A stretch of DNA of 64,000 bases from VAZQ01 sp036522235. Lineage in GTDB: Bacteria; Pseudomonadota; Alphaproteobacteria; Rhizobiales; Xanthobacteraceae. A program made the position numbers and the translations under genes. Below the pieces are notes generated by a model. The model saw only the letters and a list, made by a program, of their open reading frames with translations. It was not told the DNA's origin and did no database searches. Of the stretch, positions 41,409 through 49,333 are shown piece by piece (within the stretch, counting starts at the first letter, position 1; each line of letters opens with the position of its first letter). The stretch covers positions 8,019 to 72,018 of the forward strand of contig DATDGG010000191.1 of the NCBI GenBank assembly GCA_036522235.1, given 5' to 3'.

Positions 41409-43229
41409 ATGACCTTGTTGCTTGCGAGCGTGAGCAGCGTCGACGAGGCTGCGCTCGTCTGCGCTTGCGGCGCCGACGTGATCGACCTGAAGGATGCTTC
41501 GAAGGGTGCATTTGGAGCGGTTGCGCCCGACGTGCTGCGCGCAACTGTCGCAGCTGTTGGCGGCAGACGGCCTGTGAGCGCGGTCGCCGGCAGTCTCTCG
41601 ATGGACCCGGACGTGATTGTAGCGGCAGTCGAAAGTGCGGCTCAGGCGGAGGTCGATTACGTCAAAGTCGGATTGTTTCCCGGACCGAGACAAAAGGAAT
41701 GCATCCGTGCGCTGTCCTCACCGGCGCGCAAGACGAAAATCATCGGCGTAATGTTCGCCGACGGCGGGACCGACCTGACCCTGGTGCCGGTCATGGCCGA
41801 GTCCGGCTTCGCCGGGGCGATGCTGGACACCGCCGACAAAAGCAGCGGCCGGCTGCTCGACCACATTGATATCGCAGCGCTGCGGGACTTCGTCGGGCTG
41901 TGTCGGGAGCGCCGGCTGATGGTGGGTCTCGCAGGCTCATTGGAGGCGCCCGATGTTCCACGGCTGCTCTTGCTGGAACCCGACGTGCTCGGCTTCCGCG
42001 GTGCACTTTGCGTCAGGCACGACCGAACTCTTCGGATCGATCCCGAGTCGATCAGGATCATTCGTGAACTGATACCTTTCGATCCGCGCAGTGCCGCCAG
42101 GGAAGACCCGGGCGTGATGAAGGTGGATTACCGGCTTCTGGCGGCGAGGGGATATTCAGCCGATCCAAGCAAGGATGACGCCGCGACGGACCACATTATC
42201 GTCCGCGATTTCGTGCTGCGTGCTCGCGTCGGCGCTTATGCCAGTGAGCGCGAGAAGCCGCAGAATGTTCGGTTCAATGTTGACGTCAAGGTGCGCCGCA
42301 CTGGCCATTCGGTCGAAGGCATGCGAGACGTGTTCTCGTACGATGTCATCACCGACGGCATCAGGATCATCGTCACGCACGAGCATATCGTGTTTCTCGA
42401 GACGCTCGCCGAACGCGTTGCGATGTCGGTGCTTGCTCATCCGCGGGCCGTCAGTGTGATGGTGCGTGTCGAGAAGCTCGACGTTGGGTCGGGTGGCGTC
42501 GGCGTCGAAATCGTGCGGGCACGGCCGACTGATGTCGCAAAGATCCAGCATCTTTATCCTGCCGCGGCGAGACCGACGCAAACAAAAGCCGCTGAGCCGA
42601 TGCACGAGCTGATTGGTCTGACAGTGGTCAAGCTCGGCGGAAGCCACGCCTTCTCGGCGCATCTGAAGGACTGGATCGACGCGATCGCTCGTTGCGCAGG
42701 TCGCGTCGTTGTAGCGCCCGGCGGCGGCCCCTTTGCCGATGCAGTGCGGGAAGTGCAGCGGAAAATGGGACTTGATGATCGTGCGGCACACCACATGGCG
42801 CTGCTCGCCATGGATCAATATTGCTGCGCGCTCGCGAGTCTCGGACGGAGGCTCACTAAGGCGGCGTCTGCAACCGCCATCCGTCGCGTGCTGCTCGATG
42901 GCGGGGTGCCGGTCTGGTCGGCATCCAGAATGGTGCTGGGTGCAAAGGATATTCCATGGTCTTGGGACGTGACGAGTGACAGCCTTGCAGCTTGGCTCGC
43001 TGGCAGGATCGGCGCCAAACGCGTGCTGCTGGTCAAGCATGTGGAGCCGTCGGCTGCACTTGTCCACGCGAAGGATCTTGTCGCGCAAGGTATCGTTGAT
43101 CCCGCGTTCCCGCGCTTCCTTGGCGAAAGCGGCGCCGAAGCCTTCATTGCCGGAACGGCCGAGCATGCGGCGGCGGCCGTTGCCATGAGCAATGGCGGGA
43201 TGGTTGGCGCTCGGATCGACTTGCGTTAA
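41409..43229 (+). CDS. Three-domain fusion: MfnB-like, dihydroneopterin aldolase (FolB) and MfnE-like kinase
   Basis: One frame of 606 residues with three enzyme domains. Residues 1-240 match the (5-formylfuran-3-yl)methyl phosphate synthase MfnB: DVIDLKDASKGAFGA (Lys28), DYVKVGLF (Lys86) and MLDTADKSSGRLLD. Residues 260-375 are a FolB domain: IIVRDFVLRARVGAYASERE, FSYDVITDGIR, LETLAERVA. Residues 402-606 are an amino-acid-kinase-fold domain like MfnE: LTVVKLGGSHAFS, VVVAPGGGPFADAVRE, VLLVKHVE. The first and third act on the methylofuran furan ring; the second makes the pterin precursor. No stop, ATG or ribosome site separates the domains. Confidence 0.9.
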   Translation: MTLLLASVSSVDEAALVCACGADVIDLKDASKGAFGAVAPDVLRATVAAVGGRRPVSAVAGSLSMDPDVIVAAVESAAQAEVDYVKVGLFPGPRQKECIRALSSPARKTKIIGVMFADGGTDLTLVPVMAESGFAGAMLDTADKSSGRLLDHIDIAALRDFVGLCRERRLMVGLAGSLEAPDVPRLLLLEPDVLGFRGALCVRHDRTLRIDPESIRIIRELIPFDPRSAAREDPGVMKVDYRLLAARGYSADPSKDDAATDHIIVRDFVLRARVGAYASEREKPQNVRFNVDVKVRRTGHSVEGMRDVFSYDVITDGIRIIVTHEHIVFLETLAERVAMSVLAHPRAVSVMVRVEKLDVGSGGVGVEIVRARPTDVAKIQHLYPAAARPTQTKAAEPMHELIGLTVVKLGGSHAFSAHLKDWIDAIARCAGRVVVAPGGGPFADAVREVQRKMGLDDRAAHHMALLAMDQYCCALASLGRRLTKAASATAIRRVLLDGGVPVWSASRMVLGAKDIPWSWDVTSDSLAAWLAGRIGAKRVLLVKHVEPSAALVHAKDLVAQGIVDPAFPRFLGESGAEAFIAGTAEHAAAAVAMSNGGMVGARIDLR

Positions 43230-43254
43230 CCGCGTGCGAGTGCGTTAGGTCACC

Positions 43255-43806
43255 ATGGTCAAAGTCAAGACGCCGCGCTGGGGCTGGGCGCTCACCGGAT
43301 CCGGGCATTTCTTCAAGGAATGCCTGGCCATGATTGGTCAACTCGAAGACACTGATCTGTTTGTCAGCAGAGCGGCTGCGGAGGTCGTCCGCATGTACAA
43401 GCAGGACCTTGTCTTGCCCAAATCGGCGCGCGTCTTCCGCGACACGACCGCGAGCTCCCCGCCGGTGGGAAACTTCTACTACGGGGTTTATCACACGCTC
43501 GTTCTTGCGCCGGCGACGTCGAATACGGTGGCCAAATGCGTCTACGGCATTTCCGATAGTCTTGCGACCAATATGTTCGCGCAGGCAGGCAAGTGCCGCG
43601 TTCCCGCGATCGTTTTCGCTTGCGATACCGCGCCGGAGCTCGAAACCGAGGCGCCGAAAGGCACCGTCATGGTCTATCCGCGGCGCATCGATCTCGAGAA
43701 TACCGAGCGACTGAAATCCTTCGATGAAACGGACGTCGTCGAATCCCTGACGGAACTCGAGCAGGCTTTGGCGCGCCGCAAGCGCGAGCTCGCAGTGCAT
43801 GGTTGA
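43255..43806 (+). CDS. Flavoprotein, DmrB/AfpA-like dihydromethanopterin reductase
   Basis: Protein of 183 residues of the homo-oligomeric flavin-containing Cys decarboxylase fold (flavoprotein family). WGWALTGSGHFFKECLAMIG is the FMN-binding start, with YGVYHTLVLAPATSNTVAKCVYGISDSLATNMFAQAGK further on. Related DmrB proteins reduce dihydromethanopterin to H4MPT. Placement among H4MPT cofactor genes supports this role. Its end overlaps the DHPS-like gene by 8 bases. Confidence 0.83.
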   Translation: MVKVKTPRWGWALTGSGHFFKECLAMIGQLEDTDLFVSRAAAEVVRMYKQDLVLPKSARVFRDTTASSPPVGNFYYGVYHTLVLAPATSNTVAKCVYGISDSLATNMFAQAGKCRVPAIVFACDTAPELETEAPKGTVMVYPRRIDLENTERLKSFDETDVVESLTELEQALARRKRELAVHG

Positions 43807-45196
43807 GCGCATCCTCTTTCTCACCGGTCATCTCGCACGACCGCGGTTGGAGAAGGTTCTTGCAAGCCTTCACGACACGGAGTTCGAATGGTCGGTCCTT
43901 GATGTCGGCGTCAATGTTGCCGCCCTCATGACCGAGGCGATTGTCTCGCGCCGGCTGCCGCGCCCGATGAATGCCGGCCGTATCATGGTTCCAGGTCGCT
44001 GCCGCGCCGATCTCGATCGATTAACTGCCGAATTCGGCATCCGATTTGAGCGCGGCCCCGATGAGTTGAAGGACTTGCCGGCCTACTTCGGAAAGCGTGG
44101 CCGCGGCTTGGATCTTTCGCGTCAGGACATGCGCATCTTCGCCGAGATCGTCGATGCTTCGGCACTGAGCGTCGATGCGATCCTTGCCCGCGCCGCAGCC
44201 ATGCGCGAGGCGGGCGCCGACGTCATCGATCTCGGATGTCTGCCGGATACCCCGTTCCCACATCTCGAAGACGCTGTGCGCGAGCTGAAAGCCGTCGGTC
44301 TTGGTGTCAGCGTCGACTCGGCCGCAACCGACGAACTACGCCGCGGGGGCAGGGCAGGGGCCGCCTTCCTGCTGAGTCTCACCGAAAATACACTCGACAT
44401 CGCGAGCGAGACGGGCGCAACCCCGGTGCTCATTCCGGCAAGCCACGGCGATGTATCGTCGCTGCTGCGCGCGGCTGAGGCCGCGGACAGGCGGGGCATC
44501 TGCTCGATCCTTGATCCGGTTCTTGATCCTATCCATTTCGGCTTGATCGCCTCGCTGGAACGCTACGCGCATGTCCGCCACAGGCTGCCGGACGCGGACA
44601 TTCTCATGGGAACCGGCAATCTGACGGAACTCACCGACGCCGATTCCGGAGGCATAACCGCGACGCTCCTGGGCATCTGTTCGGAGCTTCATATCCGTAA
44701 CGTTCTCGTCGTTCAAGTAAGCCCGCACACGCGCCGCACGATCCAGGAGCACGATGCGGCACGACGCATGATGTTTGTCGCTCGCGAAGACAGCAGTCTT
44801 CCAAAGGACTACGGTGGCGCGCTGGTGCAGCTGCACGATCGGATGCCGTTTCCAAATACGCCGCAGGAGATTGCCGAGCTCGCTACACAAGTCAAAGATG
44901 CCAATTTCCGCATCGAGATAGCCGATGATGGAATCCACGTTTATAGCCGCAACGGTTATCACCTTGCGCAGGATGCGCTCTCGCTTTTCTCCAGGCTTGG
45001 AATCGGTGACGACGCGGCCCATGCCTTCTATCTCGGGACCGAACTGATGAAGGCGGAGATCGCGTGGCGACTTGGTAAGCGCTACGTTCAGGATGAGCCG
45101 CTCGATTGGGGTTGCGCTGTCGACCGGTTGGCCGAAGACCTGACGCGTCTGCGTGAGGCAGGACCCACGTTGCGCGGTCGGGCGTCCGAGGGCTGA
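43799..45196 (+). CDS. Dihydropteroate synthase-like protein of H4MPT synthesis (DUF6513-type)
   Basis: Protein of 465 residues. The N-terminal 110 residues are the extra domain of this group (RILFLTGHLARPRLEKVLASL...FEWSVLDVGVNVAALMT). The central part is a TIM barrel with MREAGADVIDLGCLPDTPFPHLEDAV, SVDSAATDELRRG and ILDPVLDPIHFGL, related to but distinct from FolP. Archaea and H4MPT-using bacteria share this family, and it is the candidate for joining the pterin to beta-RFA-P. The separate folP at 27779 shows that both types occur here. Confidence 0.86.
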   Translation: MVERILFLTGHLARPRLEKVLASLHDTEFEWSVLDVGVNVAALMTEAIVSRRLPRPMNAGRIMVPGRCRADLDRLTAEFGIRFERGPDELKDLPAYFGKRGRGLDLSRQDMRIFAEIVDASALSVDAILARAAAMREAGADVIDLGCLPDTPFPHLEDAVRELKAVGLGVSVDSAATDELRRGGRAGAAFLLSLTENTLDIASETGATPVLIPASHGDVSSLLRAAEAADRRGICSILDPVLDPIHFGLIASLERYAHVRHRLPDADILMGTGNLTELTDADSGGITATLLGICSELHIRNVLVVQVSPHTRRTIQEHDAARRMMFVAREDSSLPKDYGGALVQLHDRMPFPNTPQEIAELATQVKDANFRIEIADDGIHVYSRNGYHLAQDALSLFSRLGIGDDAAHAFYLGTELMKAEIAWRLGKRYVQDEPLDWGCAVDRLAEDLTRLREAGPTLRGRASEG

Positions 45197-45200
45197 ATCC

Positions 45201-45779
45201 ATGCCAATGATTCGCGAAACAATCTTGACGACGATCAACGGCGACGGCCGCGTACATATTGCACCGATCGGCATCATCGCAGATGGTGAGGGATGGATCA
45301 TCGCGCCGTTCCGGCCATCGACGACGCTCGACAATTTGCGCACTGTACCGTTTGCTGTCGCGAACTATTCCGATGACGTTCGCATCTTCGCAGGCTGCCT
45401 GACTGGACGTCTCGACTGGCCGACAACGATAGCTGACGAAGTGCCGGTGCCACGCCTTGCCCATGCGCTCGCCCATGCTGAGCTCGCCGTAACTCGTGTG
45501 ACGGAGGACGAGCAAAGGCCGCGTTTCCATTGCCGTGTGGTGCGTCTTCTGTCGCACGCGCCGTTCGAAGGATTCAACCGCGCTAAAGCTGCCGTTGTCG
45601 AAGCCGCAATACTCGTCAGCCGGTTGAATCTCCTCCCGAGAGAGAAGATCGAGAAGGAGATTGCCTATCTTGAAATTGCTGTGCACAAGACCGCCGGAGT
45701 GGCCGAAGGACAGGCATGGAACTGGCTGATCGAGAAGGTCCGCGCCCACTACGCGGACGCAGACAAGAGGTGTTCCTAG
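45201..45779 (+). CDS. DUF447-family flavin-reductase-like protein
   Basis: Protein of 192 residues of the DUF447 group, a split-barrel FMN-binding-like fold common in methanogens and H4MPT-using bacteria. MPMIRETILTTINGDGRVHIAPIGI and GFNRAKAAVVEAAILVSRLNLLPREKIEKEI are characteristic. It starts 4 bases after the DHPS-like gene and closes the operon. The function is unknown; a redox step in cofactor synthesis is possible. Confidence 0.82.
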   Translation: MPMIRETILTTINGDGRVHIAPIGIIADGEGWIIAPFRPSTTLDNLRTVPFAVANYSDDVRIFAGCLTGRLDWPTTIADEVPVPRLAHALAHAELAVTRVTEDEQRPRFHCRVVRLLSHAPFEGFNRAKAAVVEAAILVSRLNLLPREKIEKEIAYLEIAVHKTAGVAEGQAWNWLIEKVRAHYADADKRCS

Positions 45780-46166
45780 TGCATCGATTCCTTGAGACGA
45801 CAGGGGGCAGCTTTTGGGCATTTAAATCAGGAAAAAGCTGGAGTTCCGTGCGGCGCATGGGAGTCGAATTCTGAAAACGCTCAACTTGTCATTGACCTGA
45901 CCCGCCCTGTCTGACTGGTTTCGTTTGATGGCTAGTGGCCTCGCGCAATCCGGCACGGATTCCAATTTTCTGGGGAATTCGTGTCTTACCCAGATACAGT
46001 TCTGCCGAACGTCTGTAAAAGCCCCGAAGGGTGCTACGCCCCCTCGGAACTGGTCCGGTTTTTGCCTGAAAACCGCGCCTGAAGGTGGCATTGGCCGGTG
46101 CGAGCATGCCAGTGGCCGCAAAGACTGGGAGAACGCGCCCATTCCGCGTTCGTTGGAGAGACCTTG
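45780..46166. other. Gene-free stretch after the cofactor operon
   Basis: No supportable gene. CAGCTTTT (45808-45815) pairs with AAAAGCTG (45833-45840), which could be a bidirectional terminator for the DUF447 operon. Short frames on both strands beyond it show no motif and no ribosome site. Confidence 0.45.
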
Positions 46167-46433
46167 ATGCTGACAGCCCTGATTCTGATTTGTTCAACTG
46201 CGATTACACCCGATCTTGTGGCCTGCGACCGTACAAATGCGGTGGATGTGATGTGGGTTCCCGTCGAGTCCGCAAGCCCGGTCACCTGCTTCATGCATGG
46301 GCAGGCCTACCTGGCCGAGACGACGCTCGGACGCGACCTCGCCGGCAATGAGCGCGTCAAAGTGGTATGCGTGCGGAGCCAGACCGCAACTGCTATAGGC
46401 ACCACCTCAAGGCAGCCGGCAACAATCCCCTAG
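46167..46433 (+). CDS. Conserved small hypothetical protein
   Basis: Protein of 88 residues: MLTALILICSTAITPDLVAC is followed by the core WVPVESASPVTCFMHGQAYLAE and RVKVVCVRS. From memory it matches a small family common in rhizobia (about 80 residues, with CFMHGQAYLA). The hydrophobic start suggests export or membrane attachment, and four Cys could form disulfides. GGAG lies about 9 bases before the ATG. The function is unknown. Confidence 0.7.
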   Translation: MLTALILICSTAITPDLVACDRTNAVDVMWVPVESASPVTCFMHGQAYLAETTLGRDLAGNERVKVVCVRSQTATAIGTTSRQPATIP

Positions 46434-46595
46434 ATGAAGGGTTGTGGATGGACGAAGCGCTTTGAGACGGTCACGCGCCGGGACCATTTGCGAACCTCTG
46501 TTACGGGCCCACGGTGTGGGGACTAGCTTCCACCCACTACCGGGACGGCGGTAGGCCCTGACAAGAAAACATTTTCCGGACGACCTCAAAACGAC

Positions 46596-46624
46596 CCCGG
46601 ACTAAAATCTCCGTCTAGTCCGGG
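46596..46624. other. Hairpin CCCGGACTA/TAGTCCGGG
   Basis: A perfect 9-bp stem with an 11-base loop. It resembles the hairpin downstream of tRNA-Arg (CCCAGACTA/TAGTCTGGG at 10390-10430), with a compensated base pair. No T-run follows. It may be a terminator without a U-tract, or a remnant of a mobile border. Confidence 0.4.
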
Positions 46625-46671
46625 TCTTCGCCGTCCAATCGCGACAACGAAAGCCGCATCGGTACGCGACG

Positions 46672-46992
46672 CTATCCATTCTGCCACGCGAACCGCAGCG
46701 GCGCTTCGCGGAACGCGAAGCGATCAAGGTGCCGCTCAACCGTGCTTTTGAGGGAGTCGAGCTGCGCCTGGGCGCTGGCCTCTAGCCGGCACTCGAGATC
46801 GTTCTCTCGCGCACACATCACGAGCTTGGCGTCGCCCGGCCAATTCGCACCGCGTCCGTCGCGCGGGAACGTCACCATGCCTTCGTGCGGCGTAAAATCG
46901 ACAGCGAGGGTGTGGCTCCAGTGCTTACACAGCTGCTGGAGATAGCGGCTGCCGTTGGTGGTCGGCACGCGAGAGGTGCTCTGGAATGTCAT
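46672..46992 (-). CDS. DUF2218-family protein
   Basis: Protein of 106 residues. RYLQQLCKHWSHTLAVDFTPHEGMVTFP and the C-terminal LDSLKSTVERHLDRFAFREAPL match the DUF2218 family, small cytoplasmic proteins often near iron or siderophore genes. No such genes are visible here. ATG 46992 has AAGGA about 8 bases upstream. The function is unknown. Confidence 0.8.
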   Translation of the reverse strand: MTFQSTSRVPTTNGSRYLQQLCKHWSHTLAVDFTPHEGMVTFPRDGRGANWPGDAKLVMCARENDLECRLEASAQAQLDSLKSTVERHLDRFAFREAPLRFAWQNG

Positions 46993-47177
46993 GCTATGTT
47001 CCTTGCTCACTTCGCTGCAGGCCCGGCTCGCATTTCCCGCGTGACCTGCGCGACGCTTGCGCCCGCATTCCGTTTCGCGTGCGCCGACAGTCGGACGGAT
47101 TGGCAGCAGAAGCGTGACTTTTGCCGCCGTTTTTTCAACGCCGCGTCGAATCCCGGGCTCGCTTCGGATTGCGGGTC

Positions 47178-47918
47178 CTACTTCCCGTCATAGAGTGGCG
47201 ACTTCGGCCAGTATGCTCGGCTGTAATTCAGCTTCAGATGGACGAGCATATGAGCGAGCCTGATCGGCGCCCCGATTCCCTCTACGACAGGAACTCCAAG
47301 TTCCTTCATGAGGAAGTCCGGCTTGATGTGCACTGGGCATTGCGTGATCCCCATGGGAAGAATCACATCGGCGCCGAGCTTGACCAACTCGCGAGCGCTG
47401 TCGACAAATTTGCTCACCACGCGGTCACGATTTGCGATGATGTCGGGCAGCTCGAAGCCGCACGTGCGCCATCCGATCACCTTCGGCATCATGTTGAATC
47501 GTTCGACCATGCGATAACCAAGCGGCAATACGAAGTCATGATACATCAGGATGCCGAAACGCCGTCCCAACATCGATGCGATATGCAACATGGATTCGCT
47601 CGGGCCCACGACCGGAATATCGACTGCGGAACGCCCAGCGTCGACCCCCAGATCGAGCGTGCCCAGCGGGACAACGGCGTCGTATCCCTGCTTTTCGGCA
47701 TCCCGGAAGGCTTCAATAAATGGAGGAACCGCTATTCCCAGAAGATCCGGCGCATTGCCCAAGAAATAAGGAGTGGCCTTGACGCGGACGATTCCGACTT
47801 CGACCTCGGGCGAAGAATAGGATAGCGCAGTGTCGCTCCGCCGCTCCAGCTCCTCGGGCGGGTAATCGCCGATCACGAATGCGACACGGGTTGGACGCGA
47901 TGTCTGACTCTCAGTCAT
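47178..47918 (-). CDS. Asp/Glu/hydantoin racemase-family protein
   Basis: Protein of 246 residues. AVVPLGTLDLGVDAGRSAVDIPVVGPSESMLHIASMLG carries the first active-site region, with Thr/Leu in place of the usual Cys. GADVILPMGITQCPVH carries the second-region Cys. The ending VPVVEGIGAPIRLAHMLVHL is typical of the family. The missing first Cys suggests a decarboxylase- or isomerase-like activity and not a two-Cys racemase. It follows the GlcG-like gene on the same strand. Confidence 0.75.
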   Translation of the reverse strand: MTESQTSRPTRVAFVIGDYPPEELERRSDTALSYSSPEVEVGIVRVKATPYFLGNAPDLLGIAVPPFIEAFRDAEKQGYDAVVPLGTLDLGVDAGRSAVDIPVVGPSESMLHIASMLGRRFGILMYHDFVLPLGYRMVERFNMMPKVIGWRTCGFELPDIIANRDRVVSKFVDSARELVKLGADVILPMGITQCPVHIKPDFLMKELGVPVVEGIGAPIRLAHMLVHLKLNYSRAYWPKSPLYDGK

Positions 47919-48005
47919 GTTTCACTCCTTGAGTAGATGAGAAGAGTTAAATCCAAGAAGACCACGGGCGATCTGGGCAACGCTCAGACATCGCCGGTAG
48001 GCCGA

Positions 48006-48425
48006 TCATTGTTCACGTGCCGGAGCCGCGGCGGCGAGGGCGGCGGCGCCTGCTTCGGCGACCTTTTCATCGTCTTCCGCAATGCCGGAAACGGCGATGC
48101 CGCCGACACACTCGGCGCCGTGAAAGAGCGGCACGCCTCCAGACATGGGAAGCCCATGCGGAAACATGAGCCAACCTGGTCTGTCCTTCACGCGCTCTTC
48201 GAGGTTTGAGCTCGGCCGCTCGCGGAACGCAGCAGTACGTGCCTTCATTGTCGCGACTTCGACGCTGTTCGGCGATTGGCCGTCAGGACGCTCGAGGTAG
48301 ATGAGGTGGCCGCCGGCATCGACAATGGCGATCGTGCCGTCCCGACCGAGCTCGCCAGATGCTCGATTGCACGCCAGCGCCATCACCTTTGCGTCTTCTA
48401 AAGTCAAAGTTGGCTTCAATCGCAT
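48006..48425 (-). CDS. GlcG/HbpS-family protein
   Basis: Protein of 139 residues. LTLEDAKVMALACNRASGELGRDGTIAIVDAGGHLIYLERPDG and LPMSGGVPLFHGAECVGGIAVSGIAEDDEKVAEAG are the two characteristic blocks of the GlcG/HbpS (DUF336) family. These proteins often accompany catabolic operons and may bind haem or small molecules. A TTAG-N8-CTAA palindrome lies 18 bases upstream of the start. A second family member is at 60675. Confidence 0.87.
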   Translation of the reverse strand: MRLKPTLTLEDAKVMALACNRASGELGRDGTIAIVDAGGHLIYLERPDGQSPNSVEVATMKARTAAFRERPSSNLEERVKDRPGWLMFPHGLPMSGGVPLFHGAECVGGIAVSGIAEDDEKVAEAGAAALAAAAPAREQ

Positions 48426-48442
48426 TTTACGGTCTCCAGTAT

Positions 48443-48459
48443 CTTAGTTAGCATCCTAA
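48443..48459 (-). promoter_or_regulatory. TTAG-N8-CTAA palindrome upstream of the GlcG-like gene
   Basis: The minus strand reads TTAGGATGCTAACTAAG. This is nearly the same as the site TTAGGATACTTACTAAC at 58964-58980 between the hydroxycinnamate operon and the second aldolase. A regulator that controls both units, probably the MarR protein encoded at 53935, is a fair inference. Confidence 0.5.
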
Positions 48460-48489
48460 TTACAGGGAGGCAAAGAAATTCGCTTGCGA

Positions 48490-49311
48490 TCAGTGTGGCT
48501 GGCCTTGCGCTTTCAGCATCCGCTGTCGGTAATTCTCCCAGGGGCGATCGGCATCGAAGTTCTCCCTCGCGTTGGTCGTGAGCTCGGCATCGTCCAGAGC
48601 CACAAGATTGGCGCCCATGGATATGGCTGCAGCCTGCGCCCGCGCGTCGATGTTGGTGTAGAGGGTGCGAACCGTCGCTTCTTTCATGGAGCGCCCGACA
48701 ACCGTCTCGCCATGCCCCCGCATCAGCACGACCGGATTGTTCGCAAGCTTCGCGGCCAATGCTTTTCCCAGCGCCGAATTGAGCACCAGCATTCCGCGTT
48801 CGGTGGCCGAGCCATACGCCTCACGAACTTCGAACAGCGGAGTCTCTTTGGGCAAGAAGCCCGCCTGAGCGATCACCGGCCGCAGCGGCGTGCCGGTCAG
48901 GCCGAAGGGAATCACCGCCAGGTCGTGCGTATGGATGACGGATTGGACATCCGCGCGCGCCTTATAGACCTCGCAGTGGATGTAGCGTTCGCCATTGAGC
49001 CGCGGCGCGTTCGGCATCACCGGCTTACAATCGAGGTCCAGCTCGACAATATCGGCCCGCGACACAAGCGCGGGCGGCATGGCCCTCGGCATGAAGAAAT
49101 GGCCAGGGTCGGTTGCGGACCGCACGGTCACGTGCCCGAAACTGTCGAGTATGCCCTCACTGGCGAGAATGTGACTGGCGGTGATGAGATCCTCAATTCT
49201 CGTGTCGTTCGAATCGATGCCTTGCGGCGTTTGCGATCTGGCCTGCGGCGTAATCGCCATGACCGACATCATGGCGATTGCGAGCTTAAGAGTGATTGAA
49301 GGCTTTGCCAT
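48490..49311 (-). CDS. Class II aldolase-family protein with signal peptide (copy 1)
   Basis: Protein of 273 residues. A signal peptide (SITLKLAIAMMSVMAITPQARSQ) precedes a class II aldolase/adducin domain: ILDSFGHVTVRSA, the zinc ligands HCEV...VIHTHDLAV and the third His in LMRGHGETVVG. ATG 49311 follows GGAGGGAAGAGAAG. Class II aldolases are normally cytosolic, so the export signal is odd. The core is almost identical to the protein at 59067. It follows tctA by 22 bases and is probably the end of that operon. Confidence 0.87.
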   Translation of the reverse strand: MAKPSITLKLAIAMMSVMAITPQARSQTPQGIDSNDTRIEDLITASHILASEGILDSFGHVTVRSATDPGHFFMPRAMPPALVSRADIVELDLDCKPVMPNAPRLNGERYIHCEVYKARADVQSVIHTHDLAVIPFGLTGTPLRPVIAQAGFLPKETPLFEVREAYGSATERGMLVLNSALGKALAAKLANNPVVLMRGHGETVVGRSMKEATVRTLYTNIDARAQAAAISMGANLVALDDAELTTNARENFDADRPWENYRQRMLKAQGQPH

Positions 49312-49333
49312 CTTCTCTTCCTCCCTGCGTGCC

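Noticed and set aside
45822..46294. Overlapping small frames on both strands in the spacer before 46167
   Set aside because: No ribosome sites, no motifs, and mutually overlapping; at most one could be real and none stands out.
10272..47170. Genomic island with integrase at tRNA-Arg
   Set aside because: No integrase, transposase, direct repeat of the tRNA 3' end or insertion sequence is visible, so integration is not supported.
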